Below, one piece after another: positions 25,986-34,350 of a DNA stretch of 64,000 bases. Made by a program: the position numbers and the translations under genes. This DNA is from Paeniglutamicibacter terrestris (GTDB taxonomy: Bacteria > Actinomycetota > Actinomycetes > Actinomycetales > Micrococcaceae). How positions within the stretch are numbered: the stretch's first letter is position 1; each line of letters begins with the position of its first letter. Under the pieces are notes generated by a model, which was not told the origin of the DNA, ran no database searches, and saw only the letters and a list, made by a program, of their open reading frames with translations. Location of the stretch: assembly GCF_012271785.1 (NCBI RefSeq), contig NZ_JAAWVT010000001.1:1178001-1242000 (forward strand), written 5' to 3'.

Positions 25986-27263
25986 TTAGGCGGCGAAGAA
26001 GGCCGCGGAGATCTTGGCCAGGCGCAGCGGATCCTCCACTCCACACATTTCGCGTGCCGAGTGCATCGAGAGCAGCGGGATGCCAACATCCACGGTGCGG
26101 ATACCCAGACGCGTGGCGGTCAGCGGGCCGATGGTGGAACCGCACGGCATCTGATTATTGGAGACAAACTCCTGATACGGCACCTGAGCCTGCTCGCAGA
26201 GCCGGGCGAAGAGTGCCGCCCCGATGCCGTCGGTGGCGTAGCGCTGGTTCGCGTTGATCTTCAACAGTGGTCCGGCGCCCAGCAGCGGGCGGTTGGCCGG
26301 GTCGTGACGTCCCGCGTAGTTCGGGTGCACCGAGTGACCGGCATCGGCCGAGACGCAGAAGGAATTGGCATAGGCGCGGTTGCGGTCCTGGGTGTCGGCG
26401 CCGAGGTGGTGCCCGATGCGTTCGAGCATGTCTTGGAGGAACGGGCCGCAGGCACCGGAGCGGGAGGAGGACCCGATTTCTTCGTGGTCAAAGGCCGCCA
26501 GTAGGGCAATGTGCTCACCTGTGCCCGTTGCCGCGTGCTCGATCAGTGCCACCAGTGAGGCGTGTACCGAGGAGAGGTTATCCAGCCGCCCGGAGGCAAA
26601 GAACTCGTTGGATCCGCCGAAGATTTCACCGGCTTGGGTGTCGGCCACCACCACGTCGTAACCGCCGATCTGCGCCGCGTCCACCCCCGCACTTTCGGCG
26701 AGCACTGCCAACACATCGGCTTCGGCCGGGTTTCCAATCCCCCACACGGGGTTCATGTGCGTCTGCTTGTCCAGCGTCAGCGACTCATTGACCGCCCGAT
26801 CTAGATGGATGGCCAACTGCGGGAAGCGCAGCAGCGCGCCGGTGCGGGCCAGCACGGTGTGCCCGTCCTTCATCGCCAGCCGTCCGGCGAGCAAGAGCTC
26901 GCGATCCAGCCAGGAGTTCAGCAGCGGGCCGCCGTATACCTCGACTCCGGCCTGCAGCCAGCCGTGGGCCCCGGTCGTCGGCTTGGGCTTGAGCTTAAAG
27001 GACGGCGAATCCGTGTGTGAGCCAAGGATGTGGAATCCGGTGCTCGCGGTGGCGGTGGCCGGCTGCACCCAGGCGATGATCGCTCCGTCGCGGATCACAT
27101 AGTGACCCCCTGCGCTCAGCTCCCAGGCAGCGTCCTCAGCGTGAGCGCTAAAGCCCGCGGCATCAAGTCTGCGCGCCGCCTCGGCGACCGCGTGGAAGGA
27201 CGAGGGCGAGGCCGCTACGAAGGCGGCGAGGTCGTTGATGTGCTTGATGGCTGCGCTGGGCAT
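25986..27263 (-). CDS. M18 family aspartyl/metallo-aminopeptidase
   Basis: The 425-residue protein matches the M18 family. Metal ligands appear in FHILGSHTDSPSFKLKP (His83, Asp85), FDHEEIGSSSRSGACGPFLQDML (the catalytic Glu pair) and the C-terminal VGIPLLSMHSAREM (His). NPVWGIGNPAEAD and ANQRYATDG are also typical. It is a cytoplasmic dodecameric zinc aminopeptidase that removes acidic or neutral N-terminal residues. GGAAAG precedes the ATG. It follows the two-component operon on the same strand after 47 bases. Confidence 0.93.
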   Translation of the reverse strand: MPSAAIKHINDLAAFVAASPSSFHAVAEAARRLDAAGFSAHAEDAAWELSAGGHYVIRDGAIIAWVQPATATASTGFHILGSHTDSPSFKLKPKPTTGAHGWLQAGVEVYGGPLLNSWLDRELLLAGRLAMKDGHTVLARTGALLRFPQLAIHLDRAVNESLTLDKQTHMNPVWGIGNPAEADVLAVLAESAGVDAAQIGGYDVVVADTQAGEIFGGSNEFFASGRLDNLSSVHASLVALIEHAATGTGEHIALLAAFDHEEIGSSSRSGACGPFLQDMLERIGHHLGADTQDRNRAYANSFCVSADAGHSVHPNYAGRHDPANRPLLGAGPLLKINANQRYATDGIGAALFARLCEQAQVPYQEFVSNNQMPCGSTIGPLTATRLGIRTVDVGIPLLSMHSAREMCGVEDPLRLAKISAAFFAA

Positions 27264-27310
27264 TCGAAACTTTCCGTGGCTGATATGGGTGAAGAGGTGT
27301 GAGGGATGAT

Positions 27311-27475
27311 TTAGGTTCGGGTACGAAGCAGGGCCACCACCAGGGCCGCTGCACCTGCAACGATGCTAGCCCACCCGAGGATGGGAAGCGCGAAGTTGGT
27401 GATCAAAAATGCGCCGGCCACCAACAAGACCCCGGCCAGCAGGAGCCACGGCGAGCGCAGCAGTTCGAAATTCAT
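27311..27475 (-). CDS. small membrane protein (54 residues) ending the two-component operon
   Basis: A 54-codon frame opens with MNFELLRSPWLLLAGVLLVA, continues with two hydrophobic helices (WLLLAGVLLVAGAFLI and PILGWASIVAGAAALVVALL), and ends LRTRT. It is preceded by AGGGGGAG directly before the ATG and starts 8 bases after the response-regulator stop, so it belongs to the same transcript. Two short helices with a tight loop and a positive C-terminus suggest a hairpin membrane protein, perhaps a modulator of the adjacent kinase or exporter. Function is not known. Confidence 0.7.
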   Translation of the reverse strand: MNFELLRSPWLLLAGVLLVAGAFLITNFALPILGWASIVAGAAALVVALLRTRT

Positions 27476-27483
27476 CACTCCCC

Positions 27484-28200
27484 CTAGTAGTCAAGTCCCT
27501 GGCTGGGAATAACCAGACCCGTCTCATAGGCGTAGACCACTGCCTGGACGCGATCACGCAGATGCAACTTGGTCAGGATTCGCCGCACATGAGTTTTCAC
27601 CGTGGCCTCGGAGAGGAAGAAGCGGTGAGCGATTTCGGCGTTGGAGAGTCCCTCGGACATCGCTCCGAGCACCTCGAGCTCGCGTGGGGTCAGGTCTTCG
27701 AGCAGCGGGTCCCGTTCCGGGGCCGTGTTGTTGGCCCGGTTCGGGGCGCCGTTGCGCACATAGGTTTCCAGCAGTCGTGCCGTGACTCGGGGTGCGACCA
27801 CCGCATCACCCGATGCCACCAGGCGCACGGCCTGCACCAGTTCTTCCGGGGCCACGTCCTTGAGCAGGAATGCGCTGGCACCGGCTTGCAGCCCGGCGAA
27901 GGCGTATTCGTCGAGGTCGAAGGTCGTGAGGATGATGACCTTGGTATCGGGCAGCTCCTTGACGATGCGGGTGGTGGCCTCGATACCGTCCATGGTGGGC
28001 ATCCGGACGTCCATGAGCACCACGTCCGGCTTTAACTTCAGCGCCTGGCGCACACCATCGGCACCGTCCGAGGCCTCACCGAGGATGGCGAGATCGCCCT
28101 CACCCTCCAGGATGAGCCTGAATCCCATGCGCAGCAACGGCTGGTCATCAACCAGCAGCACCCCAATGCGCGGTGTTGGATCTTCAACGGTGTCTGACAT
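27484..28200 (-). CDS. NarL/FixJ response regulator (pair 1)
   Basis: The 238-residue protein has a receiver domain (IGVLLVDDQPLLRMGF, phosphoacceptor Asp64 in VLMDVRMPTMDG, TTFD, and Lys in AFLLKD) and a C-terminal LuxR helix-turn-helix (LTPRELEVLGAMSEGLSNAEIAHRFFLSEATVKTHVRRILTKLHLRDRVQAVVYAYE). It is activated by the kinase encoded 9 bases upstream and probably controls the operon headed by the ABC transporter. Confidence 0.95.
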   Translation of the reverse strand: MSDTVEDPTPRIGVLLVDDQPLLRMGFRLILEGEGDLAILGEASDGADGVRQALKLKPDVVLMDVRMPTMDGIEATTRIVKELPDTKVIILTTFDLDEYAFAGLQAGASAFLLKDVAPEELVQAVRLVASGDAVVAPRVTARLLETYVRNGAPNRANNTAPERDPLLEDLTPRELEVLGAMSEGLSNAEIAHRFFLSEATVKTHVRRILTKLHLRDRVQAVVYAYETGLVIPSQGLDY

Positions 28201-28209
28201 GTTTACGAT

Positions 28210-29547
28210 TCACGATCCTTGGTGTTGAGGCTTAACCGCCGTGGGCCGGGCGGCCGGCGGCGTGGGTTCTTCTGGGCAACGGGTCGGCCTCGGCAACCTG
28301 AGGTTGGCGGTGACTGTCCACCCGCCGGAGGCGCTGGGGCCGGCCGTCAAGGATCCCTCAAAGAGGGCGGCTCGTTCGGCCATGCCGCGGATTCCCTGCC
28401 CCGATCCAATGTTTTCGCGCAAGGATCCTTGGTGGGTGCCGTCGTCATGGATGCGCACGCTCACGTCTTCGCCCTCGCGGTGCACCAAGACCTCCACCAA
28501 ATTCACGTTGCGACCATAGCGCAGCACATTGGTCAGTGATTCCTGAATGATGCGAAAAACGGTCAGTTGGAATGTTGCGCTCTCGGGCAATGTCGGCCCG
28601 GATTGGGTAAAGCGCAGCGGCAACCCAGCCACGGTGAATCCCGCGAGCATCTGTTCCACCGATTCGGCCGCCGGCTGTGGCGCTAGAGAGGTGTCCTCCC
28701 CAGTGCGCAACACTCCGATCACCCGGCGCATGTCGCCCAAGGCTCGCCGCCCGGTGCTGGAGAGTTCGTTCAGGACCTCTCCCGCGCGAATCGGGTCGCG
28801 CTTGAGCACCACCGCCGCGCCATCGGAGAGGGCAATCATGACCGAGAGTGAATGCGCCACCACGTCATGCATCTCGCGGGCGATCCGTGTCCGTTCGCGC
28901 ACCCTAGCCAGCGTCTGGACGCGCTTGGCCCAGTTGTTCAGCTCCGCCTCGTGGAGTCGCTGGTTTCGCACTGCCGCGCCGATGGCCACGGCGGCGAAGT
29001 TCGTACCCAGCATCATGCCGATCACCAACACCATGGTCAGTTCACGTCCACCCAGTTCTGCGAGGGTCGCTTGATCTTCGGGAGACTCGCTGAACATCGA
29101 GGGCATCCCAAAGATACTGAAGATCAGCCCCTGCAGGGCGGTGAACAAGATCATCAGGATGTACATCCGCCGTGCCGAGTACTTGGTCGCCGCGGCATAA
29201 AGCGCCAGCCACAAACCCGTGCTTCCGCCCACGTAGGAGGAGTCGAGCAGGGTTGCCGATGAGTCCAGGGCCACCGAGACAAAAAGGACGAGCATCGGCC
29301 AGCCCCGCCGGAAGAAGAGCAGGATGCCCGAAAGCAGTAATAAAACGACCGTGGGCCAGTGTGAGGACAGGGCGGAATCGATGATGCTGCTGGCCGTCAG
29401 CAGGAAATAGAGGACCACCACTGCAACATCAACAAGGGTTGGATGCGCTCGCATAAAACGGCGGAGTCGGCCGATGCGGTGGGCCGAGAGCTCGTCAAAG
29501 CTCGCCTCCAGTGAACTGGAGGCGAGCTTTGACGTATTTTCTCTCAT
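28210..29547 (-). CDS. sensor histidine kinase, HisKA_3 type (pair 1)
   Basis: The 445-residue protein has about five membrane helices (residues 40-195), then RTRIAREMHDVVAHSLSVMI with phosphoacceptor His227, and a HATPase domain (SLTNVLRYGRNVNLVEVLVHREGEDVSVRIHDDG, GSGQGIRGMAERAALFEG). This is the DesK/LiaS-like class that phosphorylates NarL-type regulators. The start is uncertain: codons 5-19 lie inside a 20-bp perfect hairpin, the ribosome binding site is weak (AGG), and the next in-frame ATG at 29454 (MRAHPTLVDV) also lacks one. It is co-transcribed with the exporter genes upstream. Confidence 0.92.
   Translation of the reverse strand: MRENTSKLASSSLEASFDELSAHRIGRLRRFMRAHPTLVDVAVVVLYFLLTASSIIDSALSSHWPTVVLLLLSGILLFFRRGWPMLVLFVSVALDSSATLLDSSYVGGSTGLWLALYAAATKYSARRMYILMILFTALQGLIFSIFGMPSMFSESPEDQATLAELGGRELTMVLVIGMMLGTNFAAVAIGAAVRNQRLHEAELNNWAKRVQTLARVRERTRIAREMHDVVAHSLSVMIALSDGAAVVLKRDPIRAGEVLNELSSTGRRALGDMRRVIGVLRTGEDTSLAPQPAAESVEQMLAGFTVAGLPLRFTQSGPTLPESATFQLTVFRIIQESLTNVLRYGRNVNLVEVLVHREGEDVSVRIHDDGTHQGSLRENIGSGQGIRGMAERAALFEGSLTAGPSASGGWTVTANLRLPRPTRCPEEPTPPAARPTAVKPQHQGS
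29493..29534. repeat. 20-bp perfect inverted repeat in the 5' coding region of the kinase
   Basis: CGTCAAAGCTCGCCTCCAGT (29493-29512) and ACTGGAGGCGAGCTTTGACG (29515-29534) are exact reverse complements around a 2-base centre. The stem begins 13 bases after the annotated kinase start. No T-run follows on the minus strand, so a translational or processing role, or an intergenic hairpin before a later start, is more likely than termination. Confidence 0.85.
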
Positions 29548-29576
29548 GATCTGAGCCTAGCGATTATTGCGACCGA

Positions 29577-30440
29577 TTAGATGTCGCGACGCTGCAGAAC
29601 GATGGCGGCGAGGATCAAGGGAATCAGTGACCACGCGGCCATGAGCAGGCCGTTTTGCCACTGTTCCAGCCCGCCGGGGGCCACCGTCAGCTGGGTCAGT
29701 GCGGTTCCGGCCTGATCCGGGAGGAAGCGCATGGCCTTGGCCAGCCAATCGACCATCGTGCTGAACCCGCCCATGGCCATGGGCAGAACAAAGAACAGTG
29801 CGGCCAGCACGACAATTCCGCCGGCGGAATTGCGCAGCAGTCCACCGAGCGCCATGCCGATCAACGCCACCATCACCACATAGAGCACACTGAACCAGAG
29901 GCTGCGCTGGAACGCTTCGGAGGAGAAGTCGATGTCTAGGTTGTAGTGCCCAACAATGGGCTTGACCACCAGGAAGGACAGGAGAATCGAGACCAGGGCG
30001 ACCACTGCCGCGACGATCGTGATCATCAGGGCCTTGGCCCAGAACACCATTTGGCGGTTCGGGACGGCAACAAATGTTGATCGGGCCGAACCGGTGGTGA
30101 ACTCGGAGCTCATCACCATGACGGCCAGCGCGCCAACGATCAATTGGGCGAAGACCAGCCCACTGGCCGGGAGCGTGGCGGCGATACCACCGAGGTCTCC
30201 CATCTCTGCAGCCATCTCCGGGGATTCAGCGGCCATCTCTAGTGAGAAACCGATACCCCAGGAAACAACCGCTGCAATGCCGACCATCACCACGATGGTT
30301 GCCAGCACCAGGATCAAGGTGGAGAGCAAGGAGCTGAATTTGATAAATTCGCTGCGCAGCACTCCCATAAATGACACTTTTCCGTTGCCTGCTGCGCCGG
30401 GGCCGGCCGAGCGCGGCCTAGCCATTGCCGTTGTACTCAT
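29577..30440 (-). CDS. ABC-2 type transporter permease
   Basis: The 287-residue membrane protein has six helices: SLLSTLILVLATIVVMVGIAAVVSWG, LVFAQLIVGALAVMVMSSEF, ALMITIVAAVVALVSILLSFLVV, LWFSVLYVVMVALIGMALGGLL, GIVVLAALFFVLPMAMGGF, and a final helix near LMAAWSLIPLILAAIVL. The cytoplasmic segment EFTTGSARSTFVAVPNRQ is the EF-type coupling region of ABC-2 permeases. It starts one base after the ATPase stop and forms the channel of the exporter. It ends 29 bases before the kinase gene. Confidence 0.9.
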   Translation of the reverse strand: MSTTAMARPRSAGPGAAGNGKVSFMGVLRSEFIKFSSLLSTLILVLATIVVMVGIAAVVSWGIGFSLEMAAESPEMAAEMGDLGGIAATLPASGLVFAQLIVGALAVMVMSSEFTTGSARSTFVAVPNRQMVFWAKALMITIVAAVVALVSILLSFLVVKPIVGHYNLDIDFSSEAFQRSLWFSVLYVVMVALIGMALGGLLRNSAGGIVVLAALFFVLPMAMGGFSTMVDWLAKAMRFLPDQAGTALTQLTVAPGGLEQWQNGLLMAAWSLIPLILAAIVLQRRDI

Positions 30441-30441
30441 C

Positions 30442-31386
30442 TCAAGCCTGCTTTCCATTGGTGCCAGCAAAAGCCTGTTGGCCCAGGCTCGAGTGGTATT
30501 CAACGTCGTTTTGGGTCAAAGCCATGTAGGCCTCTTCGAGGGATTGCTGTTGCGGGGTCAGTTCGTGCAGCAGAATGTTGTGATCAAGTGCCCGTTGGGC
30601 GATGGTGCGCCCATCAAGGCCCACCACCGAGATGGTTTCAGCGTCAAGCCGAGTCACCTGAATGTTCTCACCCAAAAGGGCGTTCATCAGGGCGTCCGCG
30701 TCGTCGGTCTTTACCCGGGCGGTCGGTAGATTCTGCCCGCTGATGACCTGTTCAATGGGTGCGTCGGCGATGATGCGGCCGCGGCCGATGATGATCAGGT
30801 GATCTGCGGTCAGCGCCATTTCACTCATGAGGTGCGAGGAAATGAATACCGTTTTGCCTTGTGCTGCCTGTTGCCGCGCCAGGTGGCGAACCCACTGCAC
30901 ACCCTCCGGGTCCAGTCCATTAACCGGCTCATCCAGGATGAGGGTCTGTGGGTCACCGAGCAACGCAACGGCGATGCCCAGACGTTGTCCCATGCCCAGG
31001 GAGAATCCGCCGACCTTTTTGGTTGCTACGGCGCTGAGCCCGGTGAGCTCAATGACTTCGTCGACCCGCGCATTGGGGATCGAGTGGGTGGCAGCCAAGG
31101 AGCGCAGGTGGGTCCGGGCACTGCGCGACTTATGGACGGACTTGGCTTCCAACAGTGCGCCGACTTCACGCAGCGGGGCGGCGTGTTCGCCGTACTTGCG
31201 TCCGTTAACCGTCACGGTTCCGGTGGACGGTCGGTCAAGTCCGACGATCATGCGCATGGTGGTAGATTTTCCCGCGCCATTCGGGCCGAGGAATCCGGTG
31301 ACCTTGCCTGGCTGGACGGTGAAACTCACCGAATCTACTGCGCGCTTGACGCCATAATTTTTTGTCAATGCCTCTGCTGTGATCAT
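30442..31386 (-). CDS. ABC transporter ATP-binding protein (exporter)
   Basis: The 314-residue protein is a single ATPase of the CcmA/BcrA type: Walker A FLGPNGAGKSTTMRMIVGLD, Q-loop at VGALLEAKSVHKSRSARTHL, signature FSLGMGQRLGIAVALL, Walker B TLILDEPVNGLDPEGVQW, and switch His in FISSHLMSEMA. The C-terminal 90 residues form the regulatory extension usual in this group. With the next gene it makes a small exporter, of the kind often tied to antimicrobial-peptide or membrane-stress responses. It is the first gene of a five-gene operon (ATPase, permease, kinase, regulator, small membrane protein). Confidence 0.93.
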   Translation of the reverse strand: MITAEALTKNYGVKRAVDSVSFTVQPGKVTGFLGPNGAGKSTTMRMIVGLDRPSTGTVTVNGRKYGEHAAPLREVGALLEAKSVHKSRSARTHLRSLAATHSIPNARVDEVIELTGLSAVATKKVGGFSLGMGQRLGIAVALLGDPQTLILDEPVNGLDPEGVQWVRHLARQQAAQGKTVFISSHLMSEMALTADHLIIIGRGRIIADAPIEQVISGQNLPTARVKTDDADALMNALLGENIQVTRLDAETISVVGLDGRTIAQRALDHNILLHELTPQQQSLEEAYMALTQNDVEYHSSLGQQAFAGTNGKQA

Positions 31387-31470
31387 GAGGTCAACGCTAC
31401 GGTGATTATGGCCATCGGTCGCCGCTCCAGCGGATGATCTTCACCGGCGGATTCCTCACTCTTTCGGCGT

Positions 31471-31490
31471 AGGGGTCATCCCCTAGGGGA
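31471..31490. repeat. palindrome between the marR and ABC exporter genes
   Basis: TAGGGG-TCAT-CCCCTA (31471-31486) can fold as a hairpin, and CCCCTAGGGG (31481-31490) is itself a perfect palindrome. The site lies downstream of marR and upstream of the exporter operon, so it may be a marR terminator or a regulator site for the operon. Confidence 0.4.
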
Positions 31491-31520
31491 CGCTTTCCGT
31501 ACGGCGGCATTGGCACCCAG

Positions 31521-31967
31521 CTAGGAAGTGGCCTTTGTGTCGCGATACTCCTCGATCGAGACATTAAACCGGTGCATCAACTCCGCGAACTTGTTGACGT
31601 CCTCATCTGGCCAGTCGGCCAGAATACGTTCAATGGCGTTCACCGAGTACTCTCGCACCTCCCGTAGCCGTGTTCTGCCCGCGTTTGTCAGGGCGAATTT
31701 GCGCGCAACGCCGCCGACCGGATCCAGCACACGCTCAAGGAAGCCGCCACGCAATCCGACGGTTGTTTGGCGCTGCAGCGTTGATGCGTCCAAGCGGAAA
31801 ACGGTGCTCAGCTCGCTAATCGACATGGGGCCTTGACCATCGATGCGGCTCATCAGCAGGTAGACACTGCGGTCAAGTCCGTCACCATTTCGATGCTGGG
31901 CGACCGTATAACGGCTCAGTAGCATCTGTTCGTATTCGATGTCCGCGACGCGACGTTCCATTGGCAT
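31521..31967 (-). CDS. MarR family transcriptional regulator
   Basis: The 148-residue protein has the winged-helix MarR domain: SVYLLMSRIDGQGPMSISELSTVFRLDASTLQRQTTVGLRGGFLERVLDPVGGVARKFALTNAGRTRL, where the wing contains DPVGGVARK. A C-terminal dimer helix (ADWPDEDVNKFAELMHRFNVSIEEY) follows. A very strong AAAGGGGGGG ribosome binding site precedes the ATG. It diverges from an MFS transporter with 90 bases between the starts, including a perfect palindrome, so it probably represses that transporter and itself. Confidence 0.92.
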   Translation of the reverse strand: MPMERRVADIEYEQMLLSRYTVAQHRNGDGLDRSVYLLMSRIDGQGPMSISELSTVFRLDASTLQRQTTVGLRGGFLERVLDPVGGVARKFALTNAGRTRLREVREYSVNAIERILADWPDEDVNKFAELMHRFNVSIEEYRDTKATS

Positions 31968-32023
31968 ACTTCCCCCCCTTTAAGGATCCTACGATCGTAC
32001 CCCGACGTGTACTATGAACATTC

Positions 32024-32038
32024 TATGCATTATGCATA
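32024..32038. promoter_or_regulatory. palindromic operator between marR and the MFS gene
   Basis: TATGCATTATGCATA is a perfect 15-base palindrome (7-1-7) located 20 bases before the MFS start. MarR proteins bind such AT-rich palindromes of 15-20 bases in shared intergenic regions. Binding by this MarR is inferred from position. Confidence 0.65.
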
Positions 32039-32057
32039 TTCCTTCTGAAAGGCCCTC

Positions 32058-33512
32058 GTGTCCCACCCCATCCCGGCCGGCGCCGCTGGCCGCCGCCCAG
32101 GTCTAGTCGTAGGTGTCCTGGCTTCCGCCGGCATCGCCTCATCGATCACCCAGACCATGGTCACACCGCTGATTCCCCAGCTCCCCACGATTTTTAACAC
32201 CCCGGCATCAAACACTGCCTGGATCATCACCGCGACACTTCTGGCCGCCGCCGTGGCAGTACCGATTTCGGGCCGCCTGGGCGACCTGTTCGGCAAGCGC
32301 CGGATGATCCTCATCCTGGCGATGCCGCTGATCCTGGGCGCCATCGTGTGTGCCATCGCCCCCACGGTGGAAATCATGATCGCGGGACGGGCCATGCAGG
32401 GGCTGGGTTCGGGCATGGTGCCCCTGGCCATCGCCATGCTGCGAGATCTTGTGCCCAAGGAACGACTCTCGTCGGCGATCGCCACCGTCAGCGCAACGAT
32501 GGGTGTCGGCGGTGCAATTGGCATGCCGATCGCTGCGGCAGTTGTTGACTTCTCGAACTGGCGGGCACTGTTCTTCGGCAGCGCGGTCGTCACGCTCATC
32601 GTTGTCCTGGGAATCTGGAAATTCATCCCCGCATTGCCCGCCGGCGCCTCGGGCCAGCGCTTCGACTGGTTGGGGGCCATTGGACTGACCATCGGCTTAA
32701 TTTCCCTCATCCTCGCCGTCTCCAAGGGATCCTCGTGGGGTTGGGCAGCACCCATAACCCTGAGCCTGCTTGGCCTTGCTGCAGTTTCGCTGCTGTTGTG
32801 GGGCATCTGGGAGACACGCACCAAGGATCCGCTGGTTGACCTGCGCACCGCCGTGATCCCTCGCGTGCTGCTGACAAATATCGCCTCTATCTTCGTTGGC
32901 TTCGGCATGTACGCGAGCATGCTGGTCATGCCGCAGATCCTGCAGCTCCCTGCCGAGACCGGCTACGGTTTGGGACAGTCAATCCTCGCCGCCGGCCTGT
33001 GGATGGCTCCCGCGGGTCTGATGATGCTGGTGCTCTCGCCCGTGGGTGGCCGACTCACCAATTCTCGCGGCCCAAAGTTCACCCTGGTACTGGGTGTTGC
33101 GATCCTTGCGCTCGGCTACGGTGTTGGTCTGCTGGGCATGGGCAGCGCGTGGGGCCTGATGGCCACGAGCTTCGTCATCAATGGCGGAGTGGCCCTAGCT
33201 TACGGTGCCATGCCATCAATCATCATGGGTGCGGTTCCGCGCAGCGAAACGGCTGCCGCGAACGGATTTAATACCCTGATGCGTTCGCTGGGCACCACCA
33301 CCGGCGCAGCTGTCGTCGGTCTGGTCCTGGCCCAGATGACCACCGACTTCGGTGGGGTTTCGGTCCCGTCAGAGGCCGGGTTCCGTGTTGCCTTGATTCT
33401 CGGTGCCGGCATCTCCGTCATCGCGGCCATTTTGGCCGCGTGCATCCCGGCCGCGGCAGCAAAGATCCCGCTCGAGATTGCTCCCCAACCAGAAGCGGCC
33501 CTCGCCAAGTAA
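32058..33512 (+). CDS. MFS drug/metabolite exporter (DHA2-like)
   Basis: The 484-residue protein has twelve to fourteen membrane helices. It starts with a GTG at 32058 behind GAAAGG. MFS motif A appears as ISGRLGDLFGKRRMIL (residues 75-90), and the helix-5 motif C-like region as RLSSAIATVSATMGVGGAIGMPIAAAVVDF. The central loop QRFDWLGAIGLTIGLISLIL is typical of the DHA2 drug:H+ antiporter group (EmrB/QacA). It should export a toxic small molecule, induced when its ligand releases the divergent MarR. Confidence 0.92.
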   Translation: MSHPIPAGAAGRRPGLVVGVLASAGIASSITQTMVTPLIPQLPTIFNTPASNTAWIITATLLAAAVAVPISGRLGDLFGKRRMILILAMPLILGAIVCAIAPTVEIMIAGRAMQGLGSGMVPLAIAMLRDLVPKERLSSAIATVSATMGVGGAIGMPIAAAVVDFSNWRALFFGSAVVTLIVVLGIWKFIPALPAGASGQRFDWLGAIGLTIGLISLILAVSKGSSWGWAAPITLSLLGLAAVSLLLWGIWETRTKDPLVDLRTAVIPRVLLTNIASIFVGFGMYASMLVMPQILQLPAETGYGLGQSILAAGLWMAPAGLMMLVLSPVGGRLTNSRGPKFTLVLGVAILALGYGVGLLGMGSAWGLMATSFVINGGVALAYGAMPSIIMGAVPRSETAAANGFNTLMRSLGTTTGAAVVGLVLAQMTTDFGGVSVPSEAGFRVALILGAGISVIAAILAACIPAAAAKIPLEIAPQPEAALAK

Positions 33513-33567
33513 ATGACGAGGTGAGCTTCTCACCTCCCCGGCACCACCGTGAAGGTCCCGGCGCCGA

Positions 33568-33596
33568 GCATGCCCCCACTAAACGGTGGGGCATGC
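33568..33596. terminator. terminator between the convergent MFS and response regulator genes
   Basis: GCATGCCCCCAC (33568-33579) pairs with GTGGGGCATGC (33586-33596) with one bulged C and a short loop. On the plus strand TGTTT follows. Confidence 0.75.
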
Positions 33597-33672
33597 TGTT
33601 TAACGGGAAACAGCGGACGTCATCGATGCGATGTCAACCGAGCGCTCGGCTCCTATCGTCTCGTTTGGTGAC

Positions 33673-34350
33673 TCAGTCCATTTCCGATTCAAACACGCAC
33701 AGCGCCACTTGGACCCGATTGTCCATATTCAGTTTCTCCAAGACCCGTCCGACATGGGTCTTCACCGTGGCCAAGGAAATGAACAGCGTGCTGGCGATCT
33801 CCGGGTTCGAATGTCCCCGTGCCATTGCCACGGCAATCTCCCGTTCGCGCTCGGTCAGCAGTTCGAGTCGCTCCAAGGCCTCGGCGCGGCGGGAACTTGG
33901 CTGCCTAGACCCGGCAACGTTGATCAACTGTTTGGTTACCGATTCCGACAACATGGTTTTCCCGGCAGCCACTTGCCCTACCGCGGACATCAGATCGAGG
34001 GGTGGGGTGTCCTTCAGCAGAAAACCGCTGACCCCGAGCTTGAGAGCGGAGAGCACCATGTCATCGGTGTTAAAGGTGGTGAGAATCAGGATCTTTTGTT
34101 CCACGTTCTGGCGCAAGATTTCCGCGCTGGATTCCAGTCCATCCATGATGGGCATGCGAATATCCATCAACACCAGATCCGGGGCCAGCGAGGCAACCAT
34201 CCGCACCGCTTCGCGGCCATCGGCACATTCGCCGACCACCGTAATGTTCGGATCCGATTCAAGAATCATGCGCAATCCCACGCGCACGAGGTTCTCATCG
34301 TCAACCAGCACGATCCGAATCGACTCATTTGGGTTCACCACGGCAACCAC
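33673..34350 (-). CDS. NarL/FixJ response regulator (pair 2)
   Basis: The 225-residue regulator has a receiver (IRIVLVDDENLVRVGLRMIL, Asp63 in LVLMDIRMPIMDG, LTTFNTDD, GFLLKDTPP) and a LuxR domain (LTEREREIAVAMARGHSNPEIASTLFISLATVKTHVGRVLEKLNMDNRVQVALCVFE). Its start overlaps the kinase stop by 16 bases, so the two are translationally coupled. The target is unknown; it faces the MFS gene tail to tail. Confidence 0.95.
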   Translation of the reverse strand: MVAVVNPNESIRIVLVDDENLVRVGLRMILESDPNITVVGECADGREAVRMVASLAPDLVLMDIRMPIMDGLESSAEILRQNVEQKILILTTFNTDDMVLSALKLGVSGFLLKDTPPLDLMSAVGQVAAGKTMLSESVTKQLINVAGSRQPSSRRAEALERLELLTEREREIAVAMARGHSNPEIASTLFISLATVKTHVGRVLEKLNMDNRVQVALCVFESEMD

